From assembly GCA_030603165.1 (NCBI GenBank), contig JAUVYH010000007.1, positions 1 through 37,960 of the forward strand: a stretch of DNA of 37,960 nt, given 5' to 3'. The DNA is from Fidelibacterota bacterium (GTDB taxonomy: Bacteria > Fidelibacterota > UBA2242). Both the position numbers and the translations under genes were made by a program. The notes under the pieces are model-generated. The model ran no database searches, was not told the DNA's origin, and worked only from the letters and a program-made list of their open reading frames with translations. Positions within the stretch are counted from its first letter, which is position 1. Each line of letters opens with the position of its first letter. Below are positions 15,358-24,382 of this stretch, piece after piece.

Positions 15358-18300
15358 TTACCGCGCCACCACCAATGTTGTGACATATCCCACTGTCCGA
15401 TCGCTCATTGAATCTGTGGCGCTGCAGCGAACCACATACATACCTATTCGGGCTTTATTGCCATGCTTACTCGAACCGTCCCAGTAGATGGCTCCTTCGG
15501 AAGACGACATCAAATTCTTCGCCGGTTGATAAATCAGACGCCCCATCAAATCATATATTTCCATTGTAACCATGGCGCTCGGAAAAGGAAGTTGAAACAA
15601 TATTGCAACCTCATCATCGAAACCATCGCCATTGGGGGAAAAAGGATTTGGCTCTACTTTAATTCCCGGTTTTTTCCATTCCTTTGAAATGGCAACGCTG
15701 TTTACCCGTCCGGGGGTTCCGCCGTCGGGCGATGTGGACAGACGCCAATTATTTCGAAAATTTGGATTCGTATAAAAGACTCTTTCCATCGATGTGTTAT
15801 TAGAGATCAGCCAATCAGAATTATATCGCAAACTATCTATCGTTTTACCGGTAGGGTCTTTAAGCACGACACCGTCTTCAACATTATTCAAGGATGGAAA
15901 AGTATTTATAACACACGTGTTTTCCGGATGCGCGCCCGGAAAATTAAATATCGTAGAATCTGCCGCAAAAATAAAATAGCCCTGGGCAGACACAGACTTT
16001 TTCTCCATATTTTGCGCCGGTCTTCCAATATTTTCGTCACACAGCGCACATCCTTTCAGCGGCAAATTGTCCAAGCCGGGGTTGTAAACTTCAACATATT
16101 CAGAAATGGAATTGCTGCCGGTTTCAATATCAAGTGGGATTGCCATAAACTCTGACAGAAGCAACGCCCCCTCATCGAAGGACACTTTCAGAGTTATAAA
16201 AAGAGAATCGTTTGATGGATTCACATCTGTATCACTGTTCAACACCGTTACTATACGATGAAACCCCGATTTTAACGAACCAATTTGAACATCAAAAGTG
16301 TCCATAGATCCGGTTTGTATCGATCCTAATATTTCTGTTGCTATTGGTTGCCCGGCGCCGGTATCTTCGTCATAAATTATCAATGACGCAGAAGGAACGT
16401 TGTTTAGACCAACATTGGAAAACCAACACCTAATTGTAAATTCTGTTTCGTAACTGCCTGTTTCCGGAATTGCGACAACAGAATCCAAAGAAAGATCGTG
16501 AGTCGCCGGTGTTACTGAATTAACTAATCCCGGCGTCGCTCCATTAGGGGCGGTCGATAGAAACCATCCATCCGGTGAAAAGCTGGAATTTGCCGGAAGA
16601 GTTTTTTCCAGAGAAACGCCCTGTTTCAGCCCCCAGCTGTCGTCATACACCAGAGAGTCAATCGTTGCGCCGGTCAAATCTTTTAAAATAATTTTATCGG
16701 ATGTGTTATTAAGCCCGGGCCACTTTGGCGGCACAACAATCACCGCATCTGAAGGTGGAAAATAATCAAAATAGACACTGTCTTTCACCAGTACCAGGTA
16801 TTCTCCCGATGATACTATTGTGTTTTCTTTCAATGTAACGGCGCTTCGTTTGTTGGAAAGGCTCCATTTATATAAGTTAATGTCGGCGCTCCCCACGTTA
16901 ACAAATTCGACAAATTCTGTCTGTTCCGATGTGGGATATACTAAAAACTCATTCAATATTAACGAGCGAACCGGATAGGCGACTAACAAATTTGTATGGG
17001 CGACATTATCAGCTATCTGCTCATCTCCGCTCATCGCCACCATTGCAATATAGGAACACTTTCCGGATCTTTCGGAAAAGACTACTCCATCAATAACAAT
17101 CACAGAATCCGGGAGCAGTGGGGGCACGCTGTGAATGCTCCAGACAAGTTCGCCCGGGGCGGCATGAGAATCTTCATTACGATCATGAAATAATTCAAGG
17201 GAAAACGATTTTGATTCTTCGCAGCCCGTATTTTTTATCTCAATCTGAAAAGCGGCAGAAATAACCAGCGATACCGTTGAATCAACAAAGACAAAGCTGC
17301 CCGGAATTATGGAAAGATCGAGTTGGTATTTTAAGATTGAATTGATCGCTCCCGGCGTCGCCCCCGAAGTAGAAATAGAGCCGCCCCAATTATTTTCTCC
17401 CAAAGCCGGAGAGTTTGGGTCTTTTCGCTCAATTGTTATCCCGGCAGCTCCGCCCCAGCTCTGTTCAAAATAAATCTGCTCAACCGTGTGGCTGATCGCG
17501 TCACACAAAAACAACGAATCCGAAGAATTGTTTATGACGGGGAACTCGTCTGGAACAACCAGCATACCCGAAAAATCCGGATACGCCTGAAGAAAATCTT
17601 GTTTGTCCGCAACAACAATAAATTCCTGCGGCTCAATAAATAACGGTTGCGCTGATAATATGCGCCATTTACCATTCGCATCCCGGTAATTCCACTTGTT
17701 TAAATCTACCGGATAAGAAGACGGATTGAACAATTCAAACCATTCTGTCTCGCCTGTTTCCGGTGTGTACATTATTTCATTAATAACAATTGAATTTTCA
17801 GGATATCCAACGGCAAACAGACAACTATCCAGGTCGTTTTCAGTGAGTTCGTCCGGTTGACAAATAACAGATGCAAATAACTGATAAGCGCCGCCGCTTA
17901 TTGTTTCAATTATTTGGGATCCGGTGTATGTGTTTCCAGATTCAAGAGAATCCAATACGTCTATTGTTGATTCAAAAACAATATTAGAATCCAACATCGC
18001 CGCTTGCGATACAACCGTGAAGCGAACAGAATATTGATAAACGGTATTCATGCCGGTATTTTTTACACCGTAATTCATCTGTACCGGTTCGCCGTACATA
18101 GCGCACTGCGGCTGCGTTTCTATGTATTCCATTTCAAGATCGTTATTTTTTATCATCCAACTATTGCTCATACCCGGTGTTCCGCCCGTCTGATTATTCG
18201 AGAGCGCCCAATTATCCGAATTGTCTCCATCTATATATGGATTGATTCTTTCCAGGGTAACTCCCTGCTGATATCCCCATGTACTTGAATATTCCAGCGC

Positions 18301-21162
18301 GTCTATTCTTTTCCCGCACAAATCCCTAATGACAATGGAATCGCTGGTGTTATTTAACGTTGGAATTGAGTTCGTACATTGAATATAAACTCCGCCCACG
18401 TTCCAATAATCCAGTAATGTCGAATCCGAAGACAAAACAATATATGTCTCCGGAGGAATAAGAATATCTTTGTTTGTAATAACAACCCGGTTTGAATTGT
18501 CCGCGATCGTCCAGTGTATCATGTTAATTGTATCTTGCGAAACATTCAGCAATTCAATCCACTCGCCGCCCCAATCCGATTTTGGCACATACATAAATTC
18601 ATTTATAACAATTGCATTCTCCGGACAGCCAACGGCAAACAGACAACTATCCAGGTCGTTTTCGGGAAGTTCGTCTCCCTGACAAATAACAGATGCAAAG
18701 AGCTGATAAGCGCCGCCGTTTGGCGTTTCAATTATTTGGGATCCGGTGTATGTGCTTCCAGATTCAAGAGAATCCAATACGTCTATTGTTGATTCAAAAA
18801 CAATATGAGAATCCAACATCGCCGCTTGCGATACAACCGTGAAGCGAATAGAATATTGATAAACGGTATTCATGCCGGTATTTTTTATACCGTAATTCAT
18901 CTGTACCGGTTCACCGTGTATAACACACTGTGGTTGCGTCTCTATATAGTCCATTTCAAGGTCAATGTCTTTTATCATTCGGCTATTACGCGTACCCGGC
19001 GTCCCGCCCGACTGATCATTTGAGAGCGCCCAGTTGTCTGAGTTGTTTCCATCTATATACGGGTTGATTCTTTCCAGGGCAACTCCCTGCTGATATCCCC
19101 AGGTGCTCGAATACTCCAGCGCGTCTATTGGTTTTCCACACAAATCTCTTACGACAATGGAATCGCTGGTGTTATTTAATGTTGGAATTGAGCTTGTGCA
19201 TTGAATATAAATCCCGCCTACATTCCAATAATCCAACAAAGTTGAATCTGACGATAAAACAATATAGGTCTCCGGAGGAATGAGGATATCTTCATCTGTA
19301 ATAACAACCTGTTTTGAATTGTCCGAGATTGTCCAATGTATCATATTGACTGTATCTTGCGAAACATTCAGCAATTCAATCCACTCGCCGCCGTGGTCCG
19401 ATTTCGGCACATACATGAATTCATTAATAACAATACAACCGGCGCGGTAGGGAACTTTAATATCGAATAAAAACGTGTTGTTTCCCGGGTCGTCGTCCTC
19501 CGATACAATCGAGCCGATTATCAGATTTTTACCCGAATGGACATCGAGAATACTTGGATATATTACTACAGAATCTCCCGGCTCAACCGTCAATATATCT
19601 ACGTACAACACTTCGTTTTGTTGTAAAAGCGAATCCCGGTTGTTATCGACGCCCAAATAGAATTCGGCATTATTAATTATTTCACGACCTAAATTTTTAA
19701 TCGTTACATACAGATCTGCCGTTCCGCCGGCTCGCGGATTCGCGGCCCCGTCCAGCAGTCCGACACCGCTGACAGCCAGATCATAATCCTTTATGGCCAC
19801 ACTATTTTTGTATCCCGGTGTACCGCCAACAAGATTTTGGCATAATGCCCAGTTTTCAGACGTGTCGCCGCCCAGATAAGGATCGATCCGCTCAAGCGAT
19901 ACGCCTTGTTGATAACCCCAATTAGTTGAATATTTCAGTGAATCGATCACCTGGCCGCATAAATCTCTGACTACGATTGAATCTTCAGTGTTGTTCAACG
20001 TCGGCAGAGATTCTTCACAATGAACATATATTCCGCCCAGATCCCAATAATCCGTTATAGATTCATTAGAGGATAGAAGCACATATTCCGCAGGCGGGAT
20101 CATTATGTCTGTTGTTGTTATCTCAACCCGGGATGAATTATCGCAAATCTGCCAATTCGCAAGATTTACAGTGTCATTCGAAATATTCAGCAATTCAATC
20201 CACTCACCGCCAAAATCGCTTTTTGGTGCATACATAAATTCGTTGATAACAACGCTGCCGGAATGATAGGTTACTTGAAAATCAAATAAACCCGTGTTGT
20301 TTTCCGGATTATCGTCCTCTGCTGTAATTATGCCCAATAGCGTGTGTTTCCCGGATTTAACTTCGACCAAACTTGGATACAGAACAACCGAGTCGCCTGG
20401 CGATACAGTTATAATATCTACTGATACGACTTCGGTATTTTGAAGTATCGTGTCACGGTTCAGGTCGTCACCAAACTGAATTTCAGCATTGGAAATAGTC
20501 TCTCGCCCTAAATTCTTGATCTTAATTGAAAATTCTACCGTGCATCCGGGGTTTAGCTGAGAAGTTTCGTCTCGCCGGGCAATTTCCGCAATCGCCAAAT
20601 CAAAATCTTTCATGGCGATACTGTTTTCATACCCCGGCGTACCGTATAAACAAACTGCGTTTCCCCAGTTGGCAAGTCCGTCAGAGCCAAATATATCAAT
20701 TTTTTCTTCCGAATAACCTGCATCCTGATCAGGAGTTGTAATTGCAGAACTGAGAGTATCTCCGGATTCTGAAATAAGAAATAGATTGTTGAGCTCAGTG
20801 TTTAATAGTCCGAAAGAGCTACTCGTGATTGTAATTAATAAAGTCCCGTCCGGAATAAAATCATCGTAAGTATGAGATTCGTTATCAAGAATAAGAGCAT
20901 AAGAATTTGGGGAAAATGTAAGGTCAGAGTAGATATACTTTCCAATGATATTTTTTATAGAACCATTTATAATTAGAAGTGCTCCTTCTAAGGATATATC
21001 TGTTTCACCGTAATTAAATAATTCTATGAATTCATCATAAGAATCTGGTCCCTTAGCGTCAAACATTACCTCATTGATTGATATTGTCTGTCCGTCCAGC
21101 AGAATAACCTGGAAAAATAATAAGATTGCGAACAATATCTGGAAAAGTTTTTTTATATTCAC
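15358..21162 (-). CDS. Giant exported protein: seven lamin-tail (LTD) modules with CARDB-like domains and a CHU_C/FlgD-like C-terminus
   Basis: 1934-residue exported protein (signal MNIKKLFQILFAILLFFQVILLDG, GTG start with a TTGACA/TAAAAT promoter upstream). LTD domains begin near residues 27, 304, 579, 852, 1126, 1402 and 1665, each opening with a variant of INEFMYxPxxxxxEWIELLN and closing with the LERxxPxxxxxNWxxS...GGTPGxxNS motif. Between successive LTDs is a CARDB-like beta domain (DLxxxxIxxxP..., NxGxxxV...), six in all. The spacing is close to 275 residues per module. Residues about 1830-1934 (VEPNPFSPNGDGFDDEVAI ... YWDG ... GMYVVR) are a FlgD-Ig/CHU_C-type tail, a type often found on secreted proteins of the FCB group and possibly a type IX secretion or anchoring signal. 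Modules 3 and 4 are nearly identical. An adhesive or surface-structural role is inference; no enzyme domain is seen. Confidence 0.88.
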   Translation of the reverse strand: MNIKKLFQILFAILLFFQVILLDGQTISINEVMFDAKGPDSYDEFIELFNYGETDISLEGALLIINGSIKNIIGKYIYSDLTFSPNSYALILDNESHTYDDFIPDGTLLITITSSSFGLLNTELNNLFLISESGDTLSSAITTPDQDAGYSEEKIDIFGSDGLANWGNAVCLYGTPGYENSIAMKDFDLAIAEIARRDETSQLNPGCTVEFSIKIKNLGRETISNAEIQFGDDLNRDTILQNTEVVSVDIITVSPGDSVVLYPSLVEVKSGKHTLLGIITAEDDNPENNTGLFDFQVTYHSGSVVINEFMYAPKSDFGGEWIELLNISNDTVNLANWQICDNSSRVEITTTDIMIPPAEYVLLSSNESITDYWDLGGIYVHCEESLPTLNNTEDSIVVRDLCGQVIDSLKYSTNWGYQQGVSLERIDPYLGGDTSENWALCQNLVGGTPGYKNSVAIKDYDLAVSGVGLLDGAANPRAGGTADLYVTIKNLGREIINNAEFYLGVDNNRDSLLQQNEVLYVDILTVEPGDSVVIYPSILDVHSGKNLIIGSIVSEDDDPGNNTFLFDIKVPYRAGCIVINEFMYVPKSDHGGEWIELLNVSQDTVNMIHWTISDNSKQVVITDEDILIPPETYIVLSSDSTLLDYWNVGGIYIQCTSSIPTLNNTSDSIVVRDLCGKPIDALEYSSTWGYQQGVALERINPYIDGNNSDNWALSNDQSGGTPGTRNSRMIKDIDLEMDYIETQPQCVIHGEPVQMNYGIKNTGMNTVYQYSIRFTVVSQAAMLDSHIVFESTIDVLDSLESGSTYTGSQIIETPNGGAYQLFASVICQGDELPENDLDSCLFAVGCPENAIVINEFMYVPKSDWGGEWIELLNVSQDTINMIHWTIADNSNRVVITNKDILIPPETYIVLSSDSTLLDYWNVGGVYIQCTNSIPTLNNTSDSIVIRDLCGKRIDALEYSSTWGYQQGVTLERINPYIDGDNSDNWALSNNQTGGTPGMSNSWMIKNNDLEMEYIETQPQCAMYGEPVQMNYGVKNTGMNTVYQYSVRFTVVSQAAMLDSNIVFESTIDVLDSLESGNTYTGSQIIETISGGAYQLFASVICQPDELTENDLDSCLFAVGYPENSIVINEIMYTPETGETEWFELFNPSSYPVDLNKWNYRDANGKWRILSAQPLFIEPQEFIVVADKQDFLQAYPDFSGMLVVPDEFPVINNSSDSLFLCDAISHTVEQIYFEQSWGGAAGITIERKDPNSPALGENNWGGSISTSGATPGAINSILKYQLDLSIIPGSFVFVDSTVSLVISAAFQIEIKNTGCEESKSFSLELFHDRNEDSHAAPGELVWSIHSVPPLLPDSVIVIDGVVFSERSGKCSYIAMVAMSGDEQIADNVAHTNLLVAYPVRSLILNEFLVYPTSEQTEFVEFVNVGSADINLYKWSLSNKRSAVTLKENTIVSSGEYLVLVKDSVYFDYFPPSDAVIVVPPKWPGLNNTSDKIILKDLTGATIDSLVYDDSWGLKQGVSLEKTLPANSSFSPDGWFLSTAPNGATPGLVNSVTPATHDLSLDSVVAIPETGSYETEFTIRCWFSNVGLNNVPSASLIIYDEDTGAGQPIATEILGSIQTGSMDTFDVQIGSLKSGFHRIVTVLNSDTDVNPSNDSLFITLKVSFDEGALLLSEFMAIPLDIETGSNSISEYVEVYNPGLDNLPLKGCALCDENIGRPAQNMEKKSVSAQGYFIFAADSTIFNFPGAHPENTCVINTFPSLNNVEDGVVLKDPTGKTIDSLRYNSDWLISNNTSMERVFYTNPNFRNNWRLSTSPDGGTPGRVNSVAISKEWKKPGIKVEPNPFSPNGDGFDDEVAILFQLPFPSAMVTMEIYDLMGRLIYQPAKNLMSSSEGAIYWDGSSKHGNKARIGMYVVRCSATDSMSDRTVGYVTTLVVAR
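17793..19436 (-). repeat. Tandem 822-bp duplication inside the giant gene (modules 3 and 4)
   Basis: Two adjacent units with a period of exactly 822 bp (274 codons): for example tatttgggatccggtgta at 17911 recurs at 18733. The match extends over whole LTD+CARDB modules at both DNA and protein level with scattered substitutions, while the other modules are conserved only in protein sequence. Unit boundaries are approximate. Confidence 0.85.
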
Positions 21163-21190
21163 GATTGTGAACCTTTTTGAATTTCACTCA

Positions 21191-21219
21191 ATTTTATGCT
21201 CTATATCACATAATGTCAA
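21191..21219 (-). promoter_or_regulatory. Strong sigma70-type promoter for the giant gene
   Basis: On the minus strand: TTGACA, 17-bp spacer, TAAAAT, ending 28 bp before the GTG start. This is the best consensus promoter in the window. Its -35 overlaps a 14-bp palindrome. Confidence 0.65.
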
Positions 21220-21230
21220 TATTAATATTG
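21217..21230. promoter_or_regulatory. Operator-like palindrome overlapping the -35 box
   Basis: CAATATTAATATTG is a perfect 14-bp inverted repeat. It shares three bases with the -35 of the giant-gene promoter and lies in the 138-bp divergent gap ahead of the envelope cluster, so a regulator bound here could act on either side. Being all-AT in the centre, it could also arise by chance. Confidence 0.3.
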
Positions 21231-21300
21231 TTTCCGACATCATAAAGAAAATGATTGACATCTAACATCAATGCATCGAAATTTCATTTACTCATAATTA

Positions 21301-23097
21301 ATGCTACCCATGAACAATAATGACCAGCAAAGTAATATGAAAAACAGACGCTTCAAAACGATTTTCTACCTTGCCGCCGCGATAGCCGCCCTCTGTGTAG
21401 GCTCCAATATGAGCTTTGCCCAGGCGCCCGGAAAGTACACCAGAAAATCCATTTCGTATGTAAACGCTCTTCTGTCAACAAAGGATTTCAAACTACCTTC
21501 TTCCCAACAGAACTACCTGCTGGATGCTATTCACACCGGCATACGAATCGCACGATTTGATTATAACCCTCTCCCGGAAAACACCCATAGCGCTTTTAGA
21601 AAGCGGCTTTCTCAACGCAACTTTGTTTCGGCGGATGATATAGAATCCCTGATAAATAAAACGATTATACCCGAAATTATTAAAATCCTGGACATCAACA
21701 AGGAAATGCGGGCGCAATCGCTTATCAGCGAAACCCAACGCAATTCATTTATTGCCTTAAAAGCAAAAGAGATCGGAATAACGGCTCAGCAATTGGAACA
21801 GGTGATGAATTCATCTTATTTGTATATTCCCTTTATCGATAAATATCGTGTGAAGAAAGATAGCGATAAAGAAAAGGTCAGCGTACATATTGGCGGTGGT
21901 TTACTCTGGTATCATATTATCGCCGGAGAGAAACCTCATGTTGAGAAGTTCGCCAAAATATCATCCGAAGGGATGTCGGGTGCTGATTCAGAAGAAAAGT
22001 ATTCTATTGACAGTGAAAGGGTCAGCGCCGATGAATACGCATTCCGGAATGCTGCCCATACACTGGCGATGAACCTGGAAATTAAAACCCGCGAACTGGA
22101 TATGTTCAAATTGAAAGCCCCCATCGCCAATATTCAAAGACGTAAAATCTGGTTTCCGCTGGGAAAGGCAGAGGGAATTAAACTTGACGACCCGTTCTTT
22201 GTTGGCGAATGGATCGAAAAATCAAATGGTAAAATCCGCTTCCAAAAGTCCGGATTTGTGCGCGTGAGCACAGTTTTAGACAACCGGAGTACCCCGGGAC
22301 AACTTTCGCAGGCCATCGCTATCAAAAAGGGCGATTGGGCAAAAGGAATGATGGTTGTGGAACACCCGAGACTTGGAATTGACATTGCAATAAAACCAAG
22401 ATGGTTTACGATGAATATAGATGAAGGCATAGTATTTAACGGCGAGAAAGGATTTGTTATTTATTTCGATGACTATCAAGGCGGAGCTATAGGTTTTGAT
22501 ATAGACCTGCACTGGAATATTGCATCGCTTACAAAAAAACGTCAGAGCTTTTTAGTGTTCGGAGGTTCCGCCGGGCTTGTTCCGGTAAAAAGCAGCATTT
22601 TCAACTTTGCTTTCTGGAACAAGGACTGGACACCTCTTGATTTGATTCCTACAGAGAGCTGGGTTGCTGGTATTTATTACGGTCATGTCGGATATTTAAA
22701 AAAATTCTATCTTGGTCCTTTTGCCGTACATGGTGAAGGATTGTTTGGCGTGCAGACTCTTAGTATCTGGGACTATAAAAGCGGTGATGATTATGATGGT
22801 GAAACGATTACTATATCTAATAAAACAGTCGGGCTGCGAGTAAATCTTGGTCTTGAGTATGCCGTCAATATTGATTGGAATATCGGGATGTTCGCTGGTT
22901 TTAATGTGTTCCCGCCCATTGATTGGTGGACAGTAAAATATGATGAAAAAGAAGTCGATATGGAAAATATGTCAGGCTGGGCGGCGCCTAAAATTTATAG
23001 CATTGGACCTACATTCGGATTTTACATACACTTTTCGCCACCCACTTTACCGTTTAATCCAGCCGCGGTTGTACAAAACCAATTGAAAAACTTATAG
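21301..23097 (+). CDS. Exported protein with helical N-terminal part, FlgT_C-like segment and beta-rich C-terminus
   Basis: Unnamed 598-residue envelope protein, first gene of a five-gene plus-strand cluster. The signal peptide is MKNRRFKTIFYLAAAIAALCVGSNMSFA, which suggests the true start may be the ATG at 21337; the track start at 21301 adds 12 polar residues and neither has a clear ribosome-binding site. Residues about 40-190 are helical and polar. Around 285-350, LGKAEGIKLDDPFFVGEW...GFVRVSTV...SQAIAIKKGDWAKGMMV resembles the C-terminal domain of FlgT-like proteins. From about 370 to 598 the sequence is strand-rich with glycine-aromatic patterns (FLVFGGSAGLV, HVGYLKKFYLGPFAVHGEGLFG), as in outer-membrane barrels. 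The FlgT comparison is from memory and tentative. No flagellar genes are in the window. Confidence 0.6.
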   Translation: MLPMNNNDQQSNMKNRRFKTIFYLAAAIAALCVGSNMSFAQAPGKYTRKSISYVNALLSTKDFKLPSSQQNYLLDAIHTGIRIARFDYNPLPENTHSAFRKRLSQRNFVSADDIESLINKTIIPEIIKILDINKEMRAQSLISETQRNSFIALKAKEIGITAQQLEQVMNSSYLYIPFIDKYRVKKDSDKEKVSVHIGGGLLWYHIIAGEKPHVEKFAKISSEGMSGADSEEKYSIDSERVSADEYAFRNAAHTLAMNLEIKTRELDMFKLKAPIANIQRRKIWFPLGKAEGIKLDDPFFVGEWIEKSNGKIRFQKSGFVRVSTVLDNRSTPGQLSQAIAIKKGDWAKGMMVVEHPRLGIDIAIKPRWFTMNIDEGIVFNGEKGFVIYFDDYQGGAIGFDIDLHWNIASLTKKRQSFLVFGGSAGLVPVKSSIFNFAFWNKDWTPLDLIPTESWVAGIYYGHVGYLKKFYLGPFAVHGEGLFGVQTLSIWDYKSGDDYDGETITISNKTVGLRVNLGLEYAVNIDWNIGMFAGFNVFPPIDWWTVKYDEKEVDMENMSGWAAPKIYSIGPTFGFYIHFSPPTLPFNPAAVVQNQLKNL

Positions 23098-23104
23098 GAC
23101 ATTA

Positions 23105-24373
23105 ATGATGAGACTATTTAGGCATACATTTCTTATAACAATTTTAATTACATCGATTATCTCTGCAACGAATCTCCCGCGGTCACGAATAGCAACCCAG
23201 CTGGAAAGCACCTCTCCTTCAGAAGTCATGATTCGCGCAACCGGTTTTGGTATTGACAAAAAACACTGGAAACCAAAAGCAAAGACGCTTGATAAAAGCG
23301 CCAACAATGACGCTAAAAAGACAGCCGTCTGGTTTGTTCTCTTCGGAGGAAGCGATCCGCTTTTACAGACCGACAATGAAAAACAAGCATTTGAAAAAAT
23401 CCAGGAAGATTTTTTCAAAATGGACAATGTTCGCCAGTATATTTCCTGGGAAGCCGACTATTACGACAAACGCCTCAAGGTAGATGGCGGCAAAATGCTG
23501 AAAGTGGAAAAAACCTTCAAGATAAATAAAAGCCTGCTCGAAGCAGAACTGGTAAAACGTTCTATCATCACAAAATCAGCATCGATCTCTGAATCAGTCG
23601 GCATGCCTACAATTATGGTAATCCCGGAGACAACCGGAGATATTGCCCCGCTGGAGTTACTCAAAACAGATCCGGACATTAAGAAGAGCGCCGAAGTTAT
23701 TGAATCCTATCTGACCGCGAAAAAATACACGGTGATTGTTCCCGAACAGCAACAGGTGTTGCAGGAATTAACAGCTACTCAATATGCCCTGGGCGGAGCA
23801 GCCGAAGATTACAGTTATCTTCTGGCGCTTTCCATTGGCAGTGATGTTTATATTTCCTATAATATTTCTGTTGAATCACGAAACATCGGATCGTCCCTGG
23901 TGAAGAAAGCCATTGTCGGCTGCCGTGCTTATGAAACAACCACCGGGCGACTGCTGGGAACCGAAACCGGCTATAGCCATGAACGAGTTGCGCCAAACCC
24001 GGTATTAATCGAAGAGGCAATGAACGATGCGATTAATAATGTCCTGAGTAGAATCACAAATTACTGGAAATCTGATATCAAACAGGGAATTCAGTATAAA
24101 ATAATTGTTAGCGTCGGTAGCTCTTTCGACGCCGACCAGGCTGAGGAAATAATATTTTCATTGAGCGATGTTTTCAAGGACATCGCATCGACTCTCAAAG
24201 AAAACACCATTGCCGATTATACATATGACGTATTGCTCTGGGTGAAGCCGGAACAGTATTCAACCGCCACGGATATATATCGCGCGATAAAACGTTCCTA
24301 TCGCGGTTCCGGTATGGTCAAAAGGATTTCAATTTCCAGAAAATTAATTTTATTATCCATAGAAGAAGAATAG
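23105..24373 (+). CDS. DUF6175-like exported protein
   Basis: 422-residue protein with a signal peptide (MMRLFRHTFLITILITSIISA). Near the N-terminus, MIRATGFG followed by an AKTLDKSANNDAKKTAVWFVLFGG helix-strand pattern is the fold element shared by LPP20/FlgT N-terminal domains and DUF6175 proteins. The middle (SAEVIESYLTAKKYTVIVPEQQQVLQELTATQYALGG, then IGSDVYISYNISVES) has the alpha/beta look of TolB-N/CsgG-type nucleoside-free periplasmic domains. It starts 7 bp after the previous gene, with AGGAC upstream, and ends 9 bp before the next one. The family assignment comes from remembered pattern, not a search; biological function unknown. Confidence 0.6.
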   Translation: MMRLFRHTFLITILITSIISATNLPRSRIATQLESTSPSEVMIRATGFGIDKKHWKPKAKTLDKSANNDAKKTAVWFVLFGGSDPLLQTDNEKQAFEKIQEDFFKMDNVRQYISWEADYYDKRLKVDGGKMLKVEKTFKINKSLLEAELVKRSIITKSASISESVGMPTIMVIPETTGDIAPLELLKTDPDIKKSAEVIESYLTAKKYTVIVPEQQQVLQELTATQYALGGAAEDYSYLLALSIGSDVYISYNISVESRNIGSSLVKKAIVGCRAYETTTGRLLGTETGYSHERVAPNPVLIEEAMNDAINNVLSRITNYWKSDIKQGIQYKIIVSVGSSFDADQAEEIIFSLSDVFKDIASTLKENTIADYTYDVLLWVKPEQYSTATDIYRAIKRSYRGSGMVKRISISRKLILLSIEEE

Positions 24374-24382
24374 GAGGCGGGC

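Noticed and set aside
23092-23427. 111-residue minus-strand ORF over the start of the DUF6175-like gene
   Set aside because: Complementary shadow of a convincing coding frame with a ribosome-binding site and signal peptide.
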